Source: Natronomonas salinimetallica (GTDB taxonomy: Archaea; Halobacteriota; Halobacteria; Halobacteriales; Haloarculaceae). Taken from it: a stretch of 64,000 nt of DNA. Every line of letters starts with the position of its first letter. Within the stretch, counting starts at the first letter, position 1. Below are positions 9,514-18,202 of this stretch, one piece after another. The translations under genes were made by a program, and so were the position numbers. The stretch spans positions 33,373-97,372 of the forward strand of contig NZ_JACDNQ010000011.1 in assembly GCF_013839515.1 (NCBI RefSeq). Direction: 5' to 3'. The notes beneath the pieces are model-generated. The model ran no database searches and was not told the origin of the DNA. It saw only the letters and a program-made list of their open reading frames with translations.

Positions 9514-10010
9514 CCGGCGGAGTCCCCACGGGCGAGGGCGGGGGCGGGGAGACGCCGATCCGACCCGAGACCGACCGGCTGCTGCTCGACGTCATGCTCG
9601 GTACGCTCGCCGTCTACCTCCGGGTCTGTGGATACGATACGGCCTACGCCCTCGACCGCGGGATCGAGTCCGACGACCGCCTCGCCGCCCTCGCCGAGGC
9701 GGAGCGCCGACGGCTCCTCACCCGTGACGTCGAGTTGGCCGACCGCGTCGAGGGGGCGATCCTGCTCACGGAACGGGACGTCGAGGCGCAGGTGGCCGAA
9801 CTCCGGCGGGCGGGCGTCGAACTCACCCCCGAGGAGGAGCCCTCCTACTGCGGGCGGTGTAACGGCCGGCTCCGGGAGGTCCCCCCGGACGCCGACACGC
9901 CCGAGTACAGCCCGGATCCCGACGAAACCGACTGCTGGCGCTGTCGGTCCTGCGGACAGCTGTTCTGGAAGGGAAGCCACTACGAACGGATGACGTCGGT
10001 ACTGTCGTGA
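9510..10010 (+). CDS. Mut7-C RNAse-domain protein
   Basis: 166 residues. The start ATG at 9510 overlaps the polX stop. The N-terminal segment LLLDVMLGTLAVYLRVCGYDT plus LLTRDVELA is the Mut7-C PIN-like fold (PF01927). The C-terminus carries two CxxC knuckles (YCGRCNGR and CWRCRSCGQLFW), a zinc ribbon. The family is proposed to be a nuclease, though the substrate is unproven. Translational coupling to PolX hints at nucleic-acid processing. Its TGA stop ends 1 bp before a foldback element. Confidence 0.85.
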   Translation: MTGGVPTGEGGGGETPIRPETDRLLLDVMLGTLAVYLRVCGYDTAYALDRGIESDDRLAALAEAERRRLLTRDVELADRVEGAILLTERDVEAQVAELRRAGVELTPEEEPSYCGRCNGRLREVPPDADTPEYSPDPDETDCWRCRSCGQLFWKGSHYERMTSVLS

Positions 10011-10011
10011 C

Positions 10012-10124
10012 TCATACTGTCGGACGTAATTTCGTGAATACCTGAATCGTTCAGATAGACGAAACCGTACTGTGACACGACGCTCAGAGATTTTCGATTC
10101 AAGTAGTTACGTCCGACAGTATCA
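10012..10124. repeat. Foldback element, long A type (A1)
   Basis: 113 bp with perfect 16-bp terminal inverted repeats: ATACTGTCGGACGTAA at 10014 and its complement ending at 10122. Outer ends read TCATACTG and CAGTATCA. The interior is AT-richer than the genes. It lies between convergent genes (Mut7-C and the 10160 gene) and has no coding capacity. It is closely related to the element at 19532 (shared TTTCGTGAA and GATTCAAGTAG segments). It may be a MITE or a bidirectional terminator. Confidence 0.8.
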
Positions 10125-10159
10125 GACGGATCGTCGTCGCGCTACGACAACAGCCCGTC

Positions 10160-11110
10160 TCACGTATTCGGCGACCACTCGACGCAGGCCTCCATGTCGT
10201 CCATCGGCTCGTCGTAAAACCCACAGTAGGGGACGAGCGCCTCCTCCTCCGTTCGGACGTACCGAAAGTGCGCGCAGTTGCCGCAGTAGCGGTCGCTCAT
10301 CGGTGCCGACGGCTCCTCGTCGAGGAACTCCGCGTCGTCGGAAACGCCCGGCTCCCGTATCGAGGCGGCGTCGGTACCCCCGTCGGTCGGACTCGGGGTC
10401 GGGCCGGCCGATCCGTCGGTCTGACCTGCCGTCCTGTCGGTCCGGGACCGGTCGCCGTCGGCTCCCGACGCCGACCGATCGCTGGCGGCCGTCCGTTCTC
10501 CCGACGACGGGCGGTTCGTCTGTGTCTCGGCCTCGCCGTCCGGCGTGGCACCGAACGTTCCGATCCCGCTGAGCCGACCGCGTAGCTCCTCGTTCGAGAC
10601 CTCGACGATCCGGGTTTCGCCCCCCTTCGTGATCTCGAGCGACACCGTGCCGCCGGGATCGTTGCGTGCTTTGAAGCTCGCAACGGCGCTGAACAGACAC
10701 CAGCTCGTGACGATCGCGCCGACGAAGTACGTCGCCGAGACGACGAGCGTCATCGTCGTATCGCCCGAGCCGCCGACCCAATCGACCGGGTACCAGCGGG
10801 CGAACATCCCGACGCCGGCCAGACAGACGACTGCCCCGACCGCGGCGGCCGACTGGAGTCGGCGCGAGGCCCTCGGCAACGCGACCACGGTCCCGAAGAG
10901 GACCGCCGGGAGCCCGATCCCGCCCAGTACGCCGGCCAGTTCGCGCGACTGATACTGCCCGAGCCCGAGAGACGAGCCGACCCCGGTCGACGCGACGACG
11001 AGGCCGGTCGTGACGAGTACGGCCCCGATCCCGAACAACGCGACACCAGCGTACAGCCGCCGGAGGCCGGCCCCACCGCCCCCCCTGTAGACCTCCGTGA
11101 GGCTAGCCAT
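10160..11110 (-). CDS. Haloarchaeal membrane protein with C-terminal Cys motif
   Basis: 316 residues from the ATG at 11110 (MASLTEVYRGG). Four hydrophobic helices lie in the first half (AGVALFGIGAVLVTTGLVV, AGVLGGIGLPAVLFGTVV, AAAVGAVVCLAGVGMFA, VVSATYFVGAIVTSWCLF). A Ser/Thr/Asp-rich linker of about 100 residues leads to a C-terminal domain with YCGNCAHF and PYCGFY, a probable metal site. This looks like the haloarchaeal DUF7139 group, but that name is from memory. A cytoplasmic Cys domain tethered to a membrane anchor suggests redox or metal sensing. This is inference only. Confidence 0.75.
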   Translation of the reverse strand: MASLTEVYRGGGGAGLRRLYAGVALFGIGAVLVTTGLVVASTGVGSSLGLGQYQSRELAGVLGGIGLPAVLFGTVVALPRASRRLQSAAAVGAVVCLAGVGMFARWYPVDWVGGSGDTTMTLVVSATYFVGAIVTSWCLFSAVASFKARNDPGGTVSLEITKGGETRIVEVSNEELRGRLSGIGTFGATPDGEAETQTNRPSSGERTAASDRSASGADGDRSRTDRTAGQTDGSAGPTPSPTDGGTDAASIREPGVSDDAEFLDEEPSAPMSDRYCGNCAHFRYVRTEEEALVPYCGFYDEPMDDMEACVEWSPNT

Positions 11111-11159
11111 ACGGGACGTACTTCGCCGACCCACAAAACACTATGTCAGACGGGCGCAA

Positions 11160-11300
11160 GACGGATCGCCGTTCGACCGCTACGGATCGGGGTGCGCGCC
11201 GCACGGATCGCCGTTCGACCGCCGCGCGCCGCACGGATCGCCGTTCGACCGCCGCGCGCCGCACGGATCGCCGTTCGACCGCCGCGCGCCGCACGGATCG
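11160..11300. repeat. Tandem repeat, 30-bp unit
   Basis: A 30-bp unit starting GCACGGATCGCCGTTCGACC begins at 11201, 11231, 11261 and (partial) 11291, with a diverged partial copy at 11160. The units are nearly identical. The array sits just past the 3' end of the phosphopantothenate synthetase gene and is 10 codons long per unit, so every frame stays open. The resulting RRTDRRSTAA-type reading is not taken as a gene. Confidence 0.9.
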
Positions 11301-11310
11301 ACACGACGGG

Positions 11311-12051
11311 TCAAACGTCTCGGATCCGTTCTTCGGCGGCCGCGAGGGCGTCCTCGGGGTCGAACGAGTCGACGATCGCATCCAGCGTCCCGTCGTCGGC
11401 GTCGGCCAACTCAACCGCGTGTTCGATCATGTTCGGCACCGCCCGGATCAGGTTGTCGACGATCGGCACCGCCGCCGACCGCGCCGACCGCGACATCGGG
11501 TTGAGGTCGACGACGAGTTCCGTTTTGCCCATCGCGGCGAGCGCCTCGGCGCGGTCGCCGTCCTCGAGCGGCACCAACACGACGTCCGCCGCCCCGATCC
11601 CGTCGGCATCGACCTTCGCGCGCTCGTGGTCGAGACCGGGGATCCGGCCGTCCGCCGTCGATCCCTTGACGGTTTCGGCCCCGTGTTCGCGGAGGTGTGT
11701 CTCGATCCGTCCGATCCGTTCGTCGGTCCGGTTGAAGAGGTTGACCTCGACGTCGGCACCGGTCGCCTGGGCCAGGGCGACGATCTCACCCGGCGCGAGC
11801 GCGGCGACGTTGCCGTTGACCGACAACACCGGGTGGTCGGCGCGGAGCAGGTGGGCGGCGGCGACGCGTTCGGCGTCGTCGGCGCTGGGGATCGTCTCCT
11901 CCCCGAGCAGGTAATCGAACGCCTCGCCGCGACCCTGCGCGATGAGTCCCTGCCTGGACGTGAGCCCACGGTCGACGCCCGCCTCGATGCGATGTCGCGT
12001 CAGAAGCGACTCGTATCTGGGATGCGATTCCGGGATCTCCGGGCCGGTCAT
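11311..12051 (-). CDS. 4-phosphopantoate--beta-alanine ligase
   Basis: 246 residues, the normal length for archaeal phosphopantothenate synthetase, which joins 4-phosphopantoate and beta-alanine using ATP in CoA biosynthesis. It replaces bacterial PanC. Recognisable family segments are IPESHPRYESLLTRHRI at the N-terminus, VNGNVAALAPGE, LFNRTDERI, ADVVLVPLEDGDRAEAL, and VDLNPMSRSARSA near the C-terminus. The partner pantoate kinase gene is not in this window. The gene is followed directly by a 30-bp tandem repeat. Confidence 0.9.
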   Translation of the reverse strand: MTGPEIPESHPRYESLLTRHRIEAGVDRGLTSRQGLIAQGRGEAFDYLLGEETIPSADDAERVAAAHLLRADHPVLSVNGNVAALAPGEIVALAQATGADVEVNLFNRTDERIGRIETHLREHGAETVKGSTADGRIPGLDHERAKVDADGIGAADVVLVPLEDGDRAEALAAMGKTELVVDLNPMSRSARSAAVPIVDNLIRAVPNMIEHAVELADADDGTLDAIVDSFDPEDALAAAEERIRDV

Positions 12052-12123
12052 ACCCCTCGTGGGGCGTCATCGACCAAAAGGCTCCCGTTCGTCGACGCTG
12101 CGGTCGCCGTTCGAACCCGCCGG

Positions 12124-12130
12124 CTTTAAT
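12124..12130 (+). promoter_or_regulatory. TATA-like box
   Basis: CTTTAAT centred about 27 bp upstream of the ATG at 12154. This is leaderless spacing and supports expression of the small membrane protein. Confidence 0.5.
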
Positions 12131-12153
12131 CGCCGCCGCCGACAGTCCCCGAC

Positions 12154-12360
12154 ATGGACACTGACGAACTGCGGGCGACGCTCGGCGAGACCGGCGTCGC
12201 CGGCGTCGCCCTGTTGTGTCTCGGACTCGTGATCGTCGGCCGTGAGAACCGCCGTGCGGCGCTCGGTTCCGCCGCGGTCGTCCTCGGCAGCGGGCTGATA
12301 TGCCACGGCCTCGTCGGCTCCGTCCTGTCGTCCATGGGGATGGGCTACGAGGACCTGTGA
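12154..12360 (+). CDS. Small membrane protein, two helices
   Basis: 68 residues with two hydrophobic helices (GVAGVALLCLGLVIVG and ALGSAAVVLGSGLICHGLV) separated by a charged turn, RENRRA. A TATA-like box at leaderless distance and haloarchaeal codon use support a real gene. The function is unknown. It is convergent with ubaA, 55 bp apart. Confidence 0.7.
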   Translation: MDTDELRATLGETGVAGVALLCLGLVIVGRENRRAALGSAAVVLGSGLICHGLVGSVLSSMGMGYEDL

Positions 12361-12415
12361 TCGGTCGGCCCCCGTCGACCGAGCGACGTGCCGGTAGGGG
12401 GCCAAACCGACCGTA

Positions 12416-13228
12416 TCACACCGAGCAGGTCTCCTCGTACTCGACCTCTTGGATCGACTCGATCCCGCCCTCGCCGCAGATCGGACAGTCCGGGCGCGGC
12501 TCGATGGCGATCTCCCGGAACGTCATATCCGCGGCGTCGTAGAATATCATCCGGCCATCGAGGGTTTCGCCGTACTCCAAGACGAGTTTGACCGCTTCCG
12601 TCGCCTGGATACAGCCGACCGTCCCCGGAAGCACGCCCAGGACGCCGGCGCTCGCACAGTCGGGGACGGTACCGGGCTCGGGGGCCTCCGGGAAGAGACA
12701 CCGATAGCATGGGCCGCCCTCGGTGGCCTCGAAGGTCGTCACCTGCCCCTCGAAGCGCAGGATCGCCCCGTGGGCGAACGGGACGCCCGCGAGCGTGCAG
12801 GCGTCGTTGACCAGATACCGGGTGGCGAAGTTGTCCGAGCCGTCGACGACGACGTCGTAGGTCTCGAGCAACGCCTCGATGTTGTCGGCCTCGACTCTGG
12901 TCTCGTGGGATCGGACCGTCACGTCGGGGTTCTGTCGCTCGACGAACTCGCGGGCGGATTCGACCTTCGGGCGGCCGACGTCCGGGTCGCCGTGGATGAC
13001 CTGTCGCTGGAGGTTCGAGCGCTCGACGACGTCGTCGTCCGCGATCCCGAGCGTGCCGACGCCGGCCGCCGCCAGATACTGAATGACCGGCGAGCCGAGC
13101 CCCCCGGCCCCGATACAGAGCACCTCCGAATCGAGCAGTCGCGCCTGGCCGGCGGGACCGACGTCGTCCATGATGATGTGTCTGGAGTAGCGATCGAGCT
13201 GGTCGGCGTCGAGAGCGAGTCCCGCCAT
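12416..13228 (-). CDS. ubaA: E1-like SAMP-activating enzyme UbaA (ThiF/MoeB family)
   Basis: 270 residues. It adenylates the C-termini of the ubiquitin-like SAMP proteins for protein conjugation, and for sulfur transfer to molybdopterin and tRNA thiolation. Visible: the nucleotide site GAGGLGSP (41-46), DDDVVERSNLQRQ (64-76), zinc ligands Cys174/Cys177 (CYRC) and Cys248/Cys251 (CPIC), and PDCASAGVLG with Cys191, the probable catalytic cysteine (Cys188 in Haloferax UbaA by family knowledge). The length is the haloarchaeal norm. A JAMM desampylase occurs 15 kb away at 28163, so both the attaching and removing arms are encoded here. Confidence 0.92.
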   Translation of the reverse strand: MAGLALDADQLDRYSRHIIMDDVGPAGQARLLDSEVLCIGAGGLGSPVIQYLAAAGVGTLGIADDDVVERSNLQRQVIHGDPDVGRPKVESAREFVERQNPDVTVRSHETRVEADNIEALLETYDVVVDGSDNFATRYLVNDACTLAGVPFAHGAILRFEGQVTTFEATEGGPCYRCLFPEAPEPGTVPDCASAGVLGVLPGTVGCIQATEAVKLVLEYGETLDGRMIFYDAADMTFREIAIEPRPDCPICGEGGIESIQEVEYEETCSV

Positions 13229-13346
13229 ATCCGTCCGTTACGCGTCCCGGTATAAAATGCGCTGGGTGTGTATACTGACCGCCGCCCGGTCGAGCATCGC
13301 CAAACCGTGCGAACGGTGACCGACGACGCCGGTACGACGACCCGTC

Positions 13347-14081
13347 TCAGGCCTCGCTTGCGTCGTTTTGCCGCATCAACACCACGACCGCGAACGGCGA
13401 GAGGAACGCGATGACGGCCGAGAGGCCGAACAGCGCGAAGACGCTGTTGTCGCCTTTCATCGCCGGCGGGACCTCCCCGTCGCCGCCGTCGCTTCCGTCG
13501 CCGCCGTCTCCGCTTCCGCTGCCGTCGCTTCCGTCGCCGCCGTCTCCGCTTCCGCCGCCGTCGCCACCACCGCCGCCGACGGTCATCTCCCCCTCCGAGA
13601 CGTCCGGAACGCCCTCGCCGTTGCCGACCACGACCGCGCCTTTCATTCCGACGCTCGAGTGTGGGCTACAGACGTACGTACTGATGCCGTCGCTCTCGAA
13701 GGTGATCGGGTAGCGCGTTCCGGCTTCGTCGGCGAGGTCGCTTCCGTATCGCTCCCCGGTTTCCCGTTCGACGACGTTGTGGGTCCCCCCCTCGCCGGTC
13801 CACTCGAAGACGACGGTCGTGCCGACGTCGACGTGGACCGCCGGCGGCCCGAACGCGAGGGCGTTCTCGCCGGCACCGACCTCGACTGTCACCTCGTCCT
13901 CGCCGGTCATGTCGACCGTTCCGTCGTAGTTGTTCGCGTCCTCGAACCATCCGCCGTAGTCGAACTCCTCCTGTGCGTAGGTCGGTTGGGCTGCCCCCGT
14001 CGCCGCCGCGGCCGTTGCCGCACCGACACCGACACGGAAGAGATCGCGCCGGGTCATCCCGGCCCCGTCGTTAGTAGCCAT
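13347..14081 (-). CDS. Halocyanin-like blue copper protein, Tat-exported
   Basis: 244 residues. It opens with a twin-arginine signal (TRRDLFRVGVG, then an Ala-rich stretch). The mature domain is a plastocyanin-type cupredoxin with copper ligands His101, Cys138, His141 and Met146 (TYVCSPHSSVGMKG). A linker of Gly/Ser/Asp repeats (GDGSGSGDGGDGS-type, about 178-208) leads to a C-terminal membrane helix (SVFALFGLSAVIAFLSPFAVVVL) and a short acidic tail, so the copper domain is tethered outside the cell. Its role is electron transfer, with partners unknown. The linker repeat is also a DNA-level tandem repeat. Confidence 0.92.
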   Translation of the reverse strand: MATNDGAGMTRRDLFRVGVGAATAAAATGAAQPTYAQEEFDYGGWFEDANNYDGTVDMTGEDEVTVEVGAGENALAFGPPAVHVDVGTTVVFEWTGEGGTHNVVERETGERYGSDLADEAGTRYPITFESDGISTYVCSPHSSVGMKGAVVVGNGEGVPDVSEGEMTVGGGGGDGGGSGDGGDGSDGSGSGDGGDGSDGGDGEVPPAMKGDNSVFALFGLSAVIAFLSPFAVVVLMRQNDASEA

Positions 14082-14135
14082 TCGTGTCGGTCCTTGTCGG
14101 TCGGTTTATTTTTACTTTAGGATTGCGACGCACTG

Positions 14136-14531
14136 TCACTCCTCGTCGTCGAACTCGAGGGCGACGGAGTTCATACAGAAGCGCTTGCCCGTCGGGTCCG
14201 GGCCGTCCTCGAAGACGTGGCCGAGATGGCCCCCACAGCGCGCACAGACGACTTCGGTTCGGACCATCCCGTGGCTTCTGTCCTCTCTGAGTTCGACAGC
14301 GCCCTCTTTGGCATCGTAAAACGAGGGCCATCCCGAGTTCGAATCGAACTTCATCCCCGAATCGAACAGTTCGGCCTCACAGCCGGCACACCGGTAGGTG
14401 CCGTCCCCGTCCGTCCCGAGGTGGTCTCCGGAGAATTTCGGTTCGGTCCCCCGTTCGCGGAGGATCCGATACTCCTCGTCGGTGAGCACCTCGCGCCACT
14501 CCTCGTCCGTCTGCGGGACTTCGGACTCCAT
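14136..14531 (-). CDS. msrB: Peptide-methionine (R)-S-oxide reductase MsrB
   Basis: 131 residues from the ATG at 14531; longer upstream frames run through a tandem repeat and are rejected. MsrB reduces the R-epimer of methionine sulfoxide in proteins. Zinc ligands Cys48/Cys51 and Cys96/Cys99 are present. SGWPSFYDA, GHLGHVFEDGP and the catalytic Cys119 in KRFCMNS are family hallmarks. The complementary MsrA lies at 18203. The two are not in one operon but share this redox-rich segment. Confidence 0.94.
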   Translation of the reverse strand: MESEVPQTDEEWREVLTDEEYRILRERGTEPKFSGDHLGTDGDGTYRCAGCEAELFDSGMKFDSNSGWPSFYDAKEGAVELREDRSHGMVRTEVVCARCGGHLGHVFEDGPDPTGKRFCMNSVALEFDDEE

Positions 14532-14592
14532 ACCCCCGTTTCGGTCTCCAGCGGCTTTGCCGTTGTGGGGGCGGCCAACCACGGTGCGCCCT

Positions 14593-14696
14593 CGCCGTCG
14601 GCGGCCGGGACCGGGACGGGCCGTAAACCCAAAGAGGCCCCCGCCGTCGGCGGCCGGGGCCGGGACGGGCCGCAAACCCAAAGAGGCCCCCGCCGG
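14593..14696. repeat. Tandem duplication, 49-bp unit
   Basis: Two near-identical 49-bp copies begin CGCCGTCGGCGGCCGGG at 14593 and 14642. Each contains GTAAACCCAAAGAGG or GCAAACCCAAAGAGG, an AT-richer core that lies about 30 bp upstream of the ATG at 14708 in the second copy. The duplication may therefore have doubled the promoter of the following small gene. Confidence 0.85.
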
Positions 14697-14707
14697 TCGG
14701 TACGAAC

Positions 14708-14887
14708 ATGCGCACCGAAGCCGAGATTCGCGAGCGGATCGAGACACTGGAAGCCGAATACGACGACTACGACCCGCCGTCGTCGGAGTTCGAGGACACC
14801 GCCGAGGTCGCCGTCCTGCGGGCGATCGAAGAGCTCGAGTGGGCCCTCGAGGAGTACGACGGATCGGGCGGTTTCACGACCTCCTGA
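14708..14887 (+). CDS. Small acidic haloarchaeal protein (59 aa)
   Basis: ATG at 14708, TGA at 14885-14887. The product is 59 residues, very acidic and helical: MRTEAEIRERIETLEAEYDD, then SEFEDTAEVAVLRAIEELEW. The heptad-like pattern suggests a small helical hairpin. Codon use (GAG/GAC/CTC) is typical of the genome. Its stop codon is the TGA of the TGATACTG end of a foldback element. I do not recognise a family beyond small conserved haloarchaeal proteins. Confidence 0.65.
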   Translation: MRTEAEIRERIETLEAEYDDYDPPSSEFEDTAEVAVLRAIEELEWALEEYDGSGGFTTS

Positions 14888-14966
14888 TACTGTCGGCTAT
14901 GATTTCGTGAAGCTATCGCGTCACCGTCGCGCGAATAGCTTGAGATAGGTATACCCGACAGTATGA
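14885..14966. repeat. Foldback element, short A type (A2)
   Basis: 82 bp, ends TGATACTG and CAGTATGA. Almost the whole element folds back: TGTCGG pairs with CCGACA, and AAGCTAT with ATAGCTT around a CGCG-rich tip. The first three bases are the stop codon of the 59-residue gene. It is followed 41 bp later by a second, decayed copy. Confidence 0.8.
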
Positions 14967-15007
14967 GCGGCGAGGCTTTCGCTTTCGTAACCGCCGCGGC
15001 GACGGCC

Positions 15008-15089
15008 CCTCATGCCGCCGGCGTACGTTCTGACGCGATCGCGCCACCGGCGCGCGAATCGCGCGATACCGGGATCGCCGACAGTGTCA
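15008..15089. repeat. Degenerate foldback element, short A type (A2')
   Basis: 82 bp aligning without gaps to the element at 14885: ATCGCGCCACCGGCGCGCGA occupies the same internal offset, and the right end reads CCGACAGTGTCA. The left end is decayed. The last three bases, read on the minus strand, are the TGA stop of the permease gene. Confidence 0.6.
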
Positions 15090-17390
15090 CGCCTCGTCCT
15101 CGTGGCCGACGCCACTCCGAGTGTCGTCCTCGTGCGCGCCGGCACCGAAGAGGCGCTCTCGAATCCCGCGGTCGTGTTTCTTCTCCGCGAGCAGTACCGA
15201 ACAGTCGACGTCGTAGAGCACGTCCAACACGAGCGACCCCCGGACGAGCCGCGAGAGCAGCCCCCGTTCGGTCGCGCCGATGACGAGCAGCGTCGCGTCG
15301 GCGGCCGCGCGAGCGATGTTCGCCTCGACGTCGCCGGTTTCGACCCGCAACTCGGTGTCGTCGAGGCCGTGTTCGTCCGCCCACGGTTCGAGGAACGCCC
15401 GACCCTCGGCCTCGTCGTCAGCGACGTGTAAGACCGTTACCTCCGAGCCGAACTCCGCCCGCAGGGTCCGAGCAACGGCGGCCGAAAGGTCCGAATCGGG
15501 GCCGCCGGCGGTCGGCAACAGGATCCGCGAGGGGTCGAAGCCGCGGTCACGGAAGACGAGGAAATCACACGGCAGTGAGTACGCGAGTTCGTCGATCGCC
15601 GACTCGGCGCGCCCGGGCGAGCCGTGGGCGTCCTCGCCCCAGCCCATCACGGTGACGTCCGCGCCGTAGGTTCGGGCGGCGTCGAAGATCTCCTCGAACG
15701 TCCGGTGTGAGAGGACGACGTGTGTCTCCACGTCGGCACCGAACGTCTCGGCGTCGGTCTGGGCACGCTCGAGGAGGTCGCCGGCGGCATCGTGGGCACC
15801 GCGGTCGCGGGCGGCCTCCAGTGACGTCTGATCGGGAACGTTTGCGATGTTGACCGCGACGACCGTCCCGTCGTTCTGTTTGGCGATGGCGGACGCGAGC
15901 GTGATGAGGTGCTGTTCGGTTGCGGGGTTCGAAAGCGGTACCATCACGCGGTAATCGTCACCCTCCGGCTGGACGGAGGTCGCCGCAGAGACGGCGACGT
16001 CGGGGAGTTTACCGGAGCGATCGAGAATCCAGCCGGCGAGGACGCCGCGGGACTCGACGCGGTTTCGCGCGTAGCCGAAGTACCAAAGCGCCGCGAAGAC
16101 GGTCAGTCCGGCCGAGAGCACGATGACCCGCCATTCGATGTAGGCGATGAGCGCGAAGGACGTTACCGCTCCGACGAGCGGGACGAGGGGATATAGCGGC
16201 ACCTCGAAATCGGGGTCATACCCCGTAGGCTCGGCCTCCCGCATCACGATCAACGCGACGTTCAAGAGACCGTAGACGATGAGGTGTAACACCGATCCCG
16301 CGGTCGCAAGTATCTCGAGGTTGCCGGCGAGCAAGAAGACGACGATGAGTAGACCGGTGAGGGCGATCGACTTGTAGGGCGTGCCGAAGCGCTCGTGGAT
16401 CTCGTTGAGGCTCGGCGTGATGATTTTCTCTCGGCCCATCGCGAAGTTGATCCGTGAGGACGAGAGAATCGAGGCGTTCGCCGAGGAGGCCGTCGCGAGC
16501 AGCCCACCGAACAGCAACATCCCCCACCCGAGTACGCCCAGATCGAACCCGAGGGCGCTGTACTGGCCGAAGAGCAACTGTGCGGCGTCAACGACCGCCG
16601 TATCGTTGCCCGCGACGAGGTCGTTCGGTACCGCGGCTAACAACACGAGCAAGAAGAGCCCATAAACAACCGTCACGAGGACCACACTCCCGATGACTGC
16701 CCGGGGGAGGTTTCGACCGGGGTCTTTGATCTCCTCGGCGACCGACGTGATCTGGACGAAGCCGAGATACGAGACGAAAATGATGGCGGTGACGGGCAAC
16801 ACCTCGGCCGCCGCACCGGGCGGTGCGAGCGGCCGCAGCGAGTCGAGGTCGGCGTTGAACAGACCGACAACGGTAAACAGTCCGAGAATTCCCAAGAGCA
16901 AAAGCACGATGACGATCTGGAGGCCGCCGGTCTCCTTCGCGCCGAAATAGTTGACCGCGATGAAAAACAACGCCCCGACGAGGCCGATCACCTGTGCGGC
17001 CTCCAAGAACAGCGGGCCGACCGACAGGGCGGGCGCGCCGACGAGGGTGTTGACGTATTCGCCGAGGCCATACATATAGAACGCCGAGGCGAACGCGAGC
17101 CCGAGCCAGTTCGCCCAGCCGCTGATGGAGCCGAAAAGCGGCCCGAGTGCCTCGTTGATATAAAAGTACGCGCCGCCCGATTTCGGCATCGCGGTACCGA
17201 GTTCCGACGCCGAAAGTGCCGTAAACAGCGCGATGACGCCCCCGAGGACGAACGTAGCCGCGGCGAGCGGTCCGGCCCGGAGTACTGCCGTCCCCGGGAG
17301 GACGAAGATCCCCGCACCGATCATCGTCCCGACGCCGATGGTGAGGGCGGCCAACGGGCCGAGGTCCTTTGCGAGCTCCTCGTCACTCAT
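15087..17390 (-). CDS. APC-family amino acid permease fused to two Usp domains
   Basis: 767 residues. The N-terminal 450 form an APC transporter with about 12 helices ([18 protein letters not shown] is the substrate-binding unwound helix 1; [15 protein letters not shown] follows). The cytoplasmic C-terminus carries two universal-stress domains (about 465-600 and 610-745), the second ending [21 protein letters not shown] with the nucleotide-binding G-x9-GS pattern. It probably imports cationic or neutral amino acids, with ATP or AMP sensing by the Usp tail. The stop codon lies in a foldback element. A free Usp gene is divergent at 17590. Confidence 0.92.
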   Translation of the reverse strand: MSDEELAKDLGPLAALTIGVGTMIGAGIFVLPGTAVLRAGPLAAATFVLGGVIALFTALSASELGTAMPKSGGAYFYINEALGPLFGSISGWANWLGLAFASAFYMYGLGEYVNTLVGAPALSVGPLFLEAAQVIGLVGALFFIAVNYFGAKETGGLQIVIVLLLLGILGLFTVVGLFNADLDSLRPLAPPGAAAEVLPVTAIIFVSYLGFVQITSVAEEIKDPGRNLPRAVIGSVVLVTVVYGLFLLVLLAAVPNDLVAGNDTAVVDAAQLLFGQYSALGFDLGVLGWGMLLFGGLLATASSANASILSSSRINFAMGREKIITPSLNEIHERFGTPYKSIALTGLLIVVFLLAGNLEILATAGSVLHLIVYGLLNVALIVMREAEPTGYDPDFEVPLYPLVPLVGAVTSFALIAYIEWRVIVLSAGLTVFAALWYFGYARNRVESRGVLAGWILDRSGKLPDVAVSAATSVQPEGDDYRVMVPLSNPATEQHLITLASAIAKQNDGTVVAVNIANVPDQTSLEAARDRGAHDAAGDLLERAQTDAETFGADVETHVVLSHRTFEEIFDAARTYGADVTVMGWGEDAHGSPGRAESAIDELAYSLPCDFLVFRDRGFDPSRILLPTAGGPDSDLSAAVARTLRAEFGSEVTVLHVADDEAEGRAFLEPWADEHGLDDTELRVETGDVEANIARAAADATLLVIGATERGLLSRLVRGSLVLDVLYDVDCSVLLAEKKHDRGIRERLFGAGAHEDDTRSGVGHEDEA

Positions 17391-17559
17391 CCGCTCTCAC
17401 CCGCATGTCGGCGATCGAATATTCGAGAGATTGAGAAACGATGTCGGAAAAGCATGTCCGGCTGTTTCATCGCGTCGGGTTTATATATTCCTAAACGCCA
17501 ACACCGTGGAACGACGATCGAACACTACCGCCGGTCGTCGGCCCCGACGCCGTCGAAAA

Positions 17560-17567
17560 TTTATAAA
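17560..17567 (+). promoter_or_regulatory. TATA box of the usp gene at 17590
   Basis: TTTATAAA centred 27 bp upstream of the ATG, a strong archaeal TATA element with leaderless spacing. Confidence 0.65.
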
Positions 17568-17589
17568 CCGAGGGGCGGTAATCCCGAAC

Positions 17590-18030
17590 ATGACGACTGC
17601 ATCCGAATCCGGTCCCCGGCCTCTGCTCGCGCACGTCCTGTTGCCCGTCGCGAACGAGGCGGACGCGCTGGCGACCGCGACGGCACTCGAGCCGTACGGC
17701 CCGGAACGGGTGACGGCGCTCCACGTCGTCGAGAAGGGTGGCGGCGTCCCCGACAAAACGCCCGTCGAGCAGTCCGAAGAACTGGCCAAGGCGTCCTACG
17801 CCGCCGTTCGCACCGTCTTTCCGGACGCGGACGAACACACCGCCTACGCCCGTGACGTCGTCGGCGCGATCTTCGAGGCCGCCGAGGACGTCGATGCGAA
17901 CGCCATCGCCTACCGATCCCGCGGCGGAAACCGAATCATGCAGTTCCTCTCCGGGGATCGATCGTTAAAGCTCGTTACAGACGCGGATCGACCCGTCATC
18001 GCGCTCCCGCACGACGGAGCATCCGAATGA
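17590..18030 (+). CDS. Universal stress protein family
   Basis: 146 residues with the Usp alpha/beta fold (HVLLPVANEADALATATALEPYG, VTALHVVEKGGG). The C-terminal region lacks the canonical G-x2-G-x9-G(S/T) ATP loop: it reads YRSRGGNRIMQFLSGDRSLKL, so nucleotide binding may be altered. It is divergent from the APC-Usp permease and has its own strong TATA box. Probably a partner or regulator of transport, by context only. Confidence 0.85.
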   Translation: MTTASESGPRPLLAHVLLPVANEADALATATALEPYGPERVTALHVVEKGGGVPDKTPVEQSEELAKASYAAVRTVFPDADEHTAYARDVVGAIFEAAEDVDANAIAYRSRGGNRIMQFLSGDRSLKLVTDADRPVIALPHDGASE

Positions 18031-18202
18031 ACCGCGGAGGATGAGCAGCGTCGACGGGGGCAGTCAGTCGATGGCCCTGCGCTATCGCTTCCGAGCGTAT
18101 CGCATCCCGATGTCATTCGCGGCGTCGTGATCGGCCCTTCGGCCGGCAGTAGCCGGTGGCCTCGACGCGACGATTCAAGCCCTTCGAGCCCCAAACGGCG
18201 GT

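Noticed and set aside
11143..12129. Open frame through the 30-bp repeats (RRTDRRSTAA)
   Set aside because: The repeat length is a multiple of three, so frames stay open. It runs antisense to the phosphopantothenate synthetase gene and lacks a start context.
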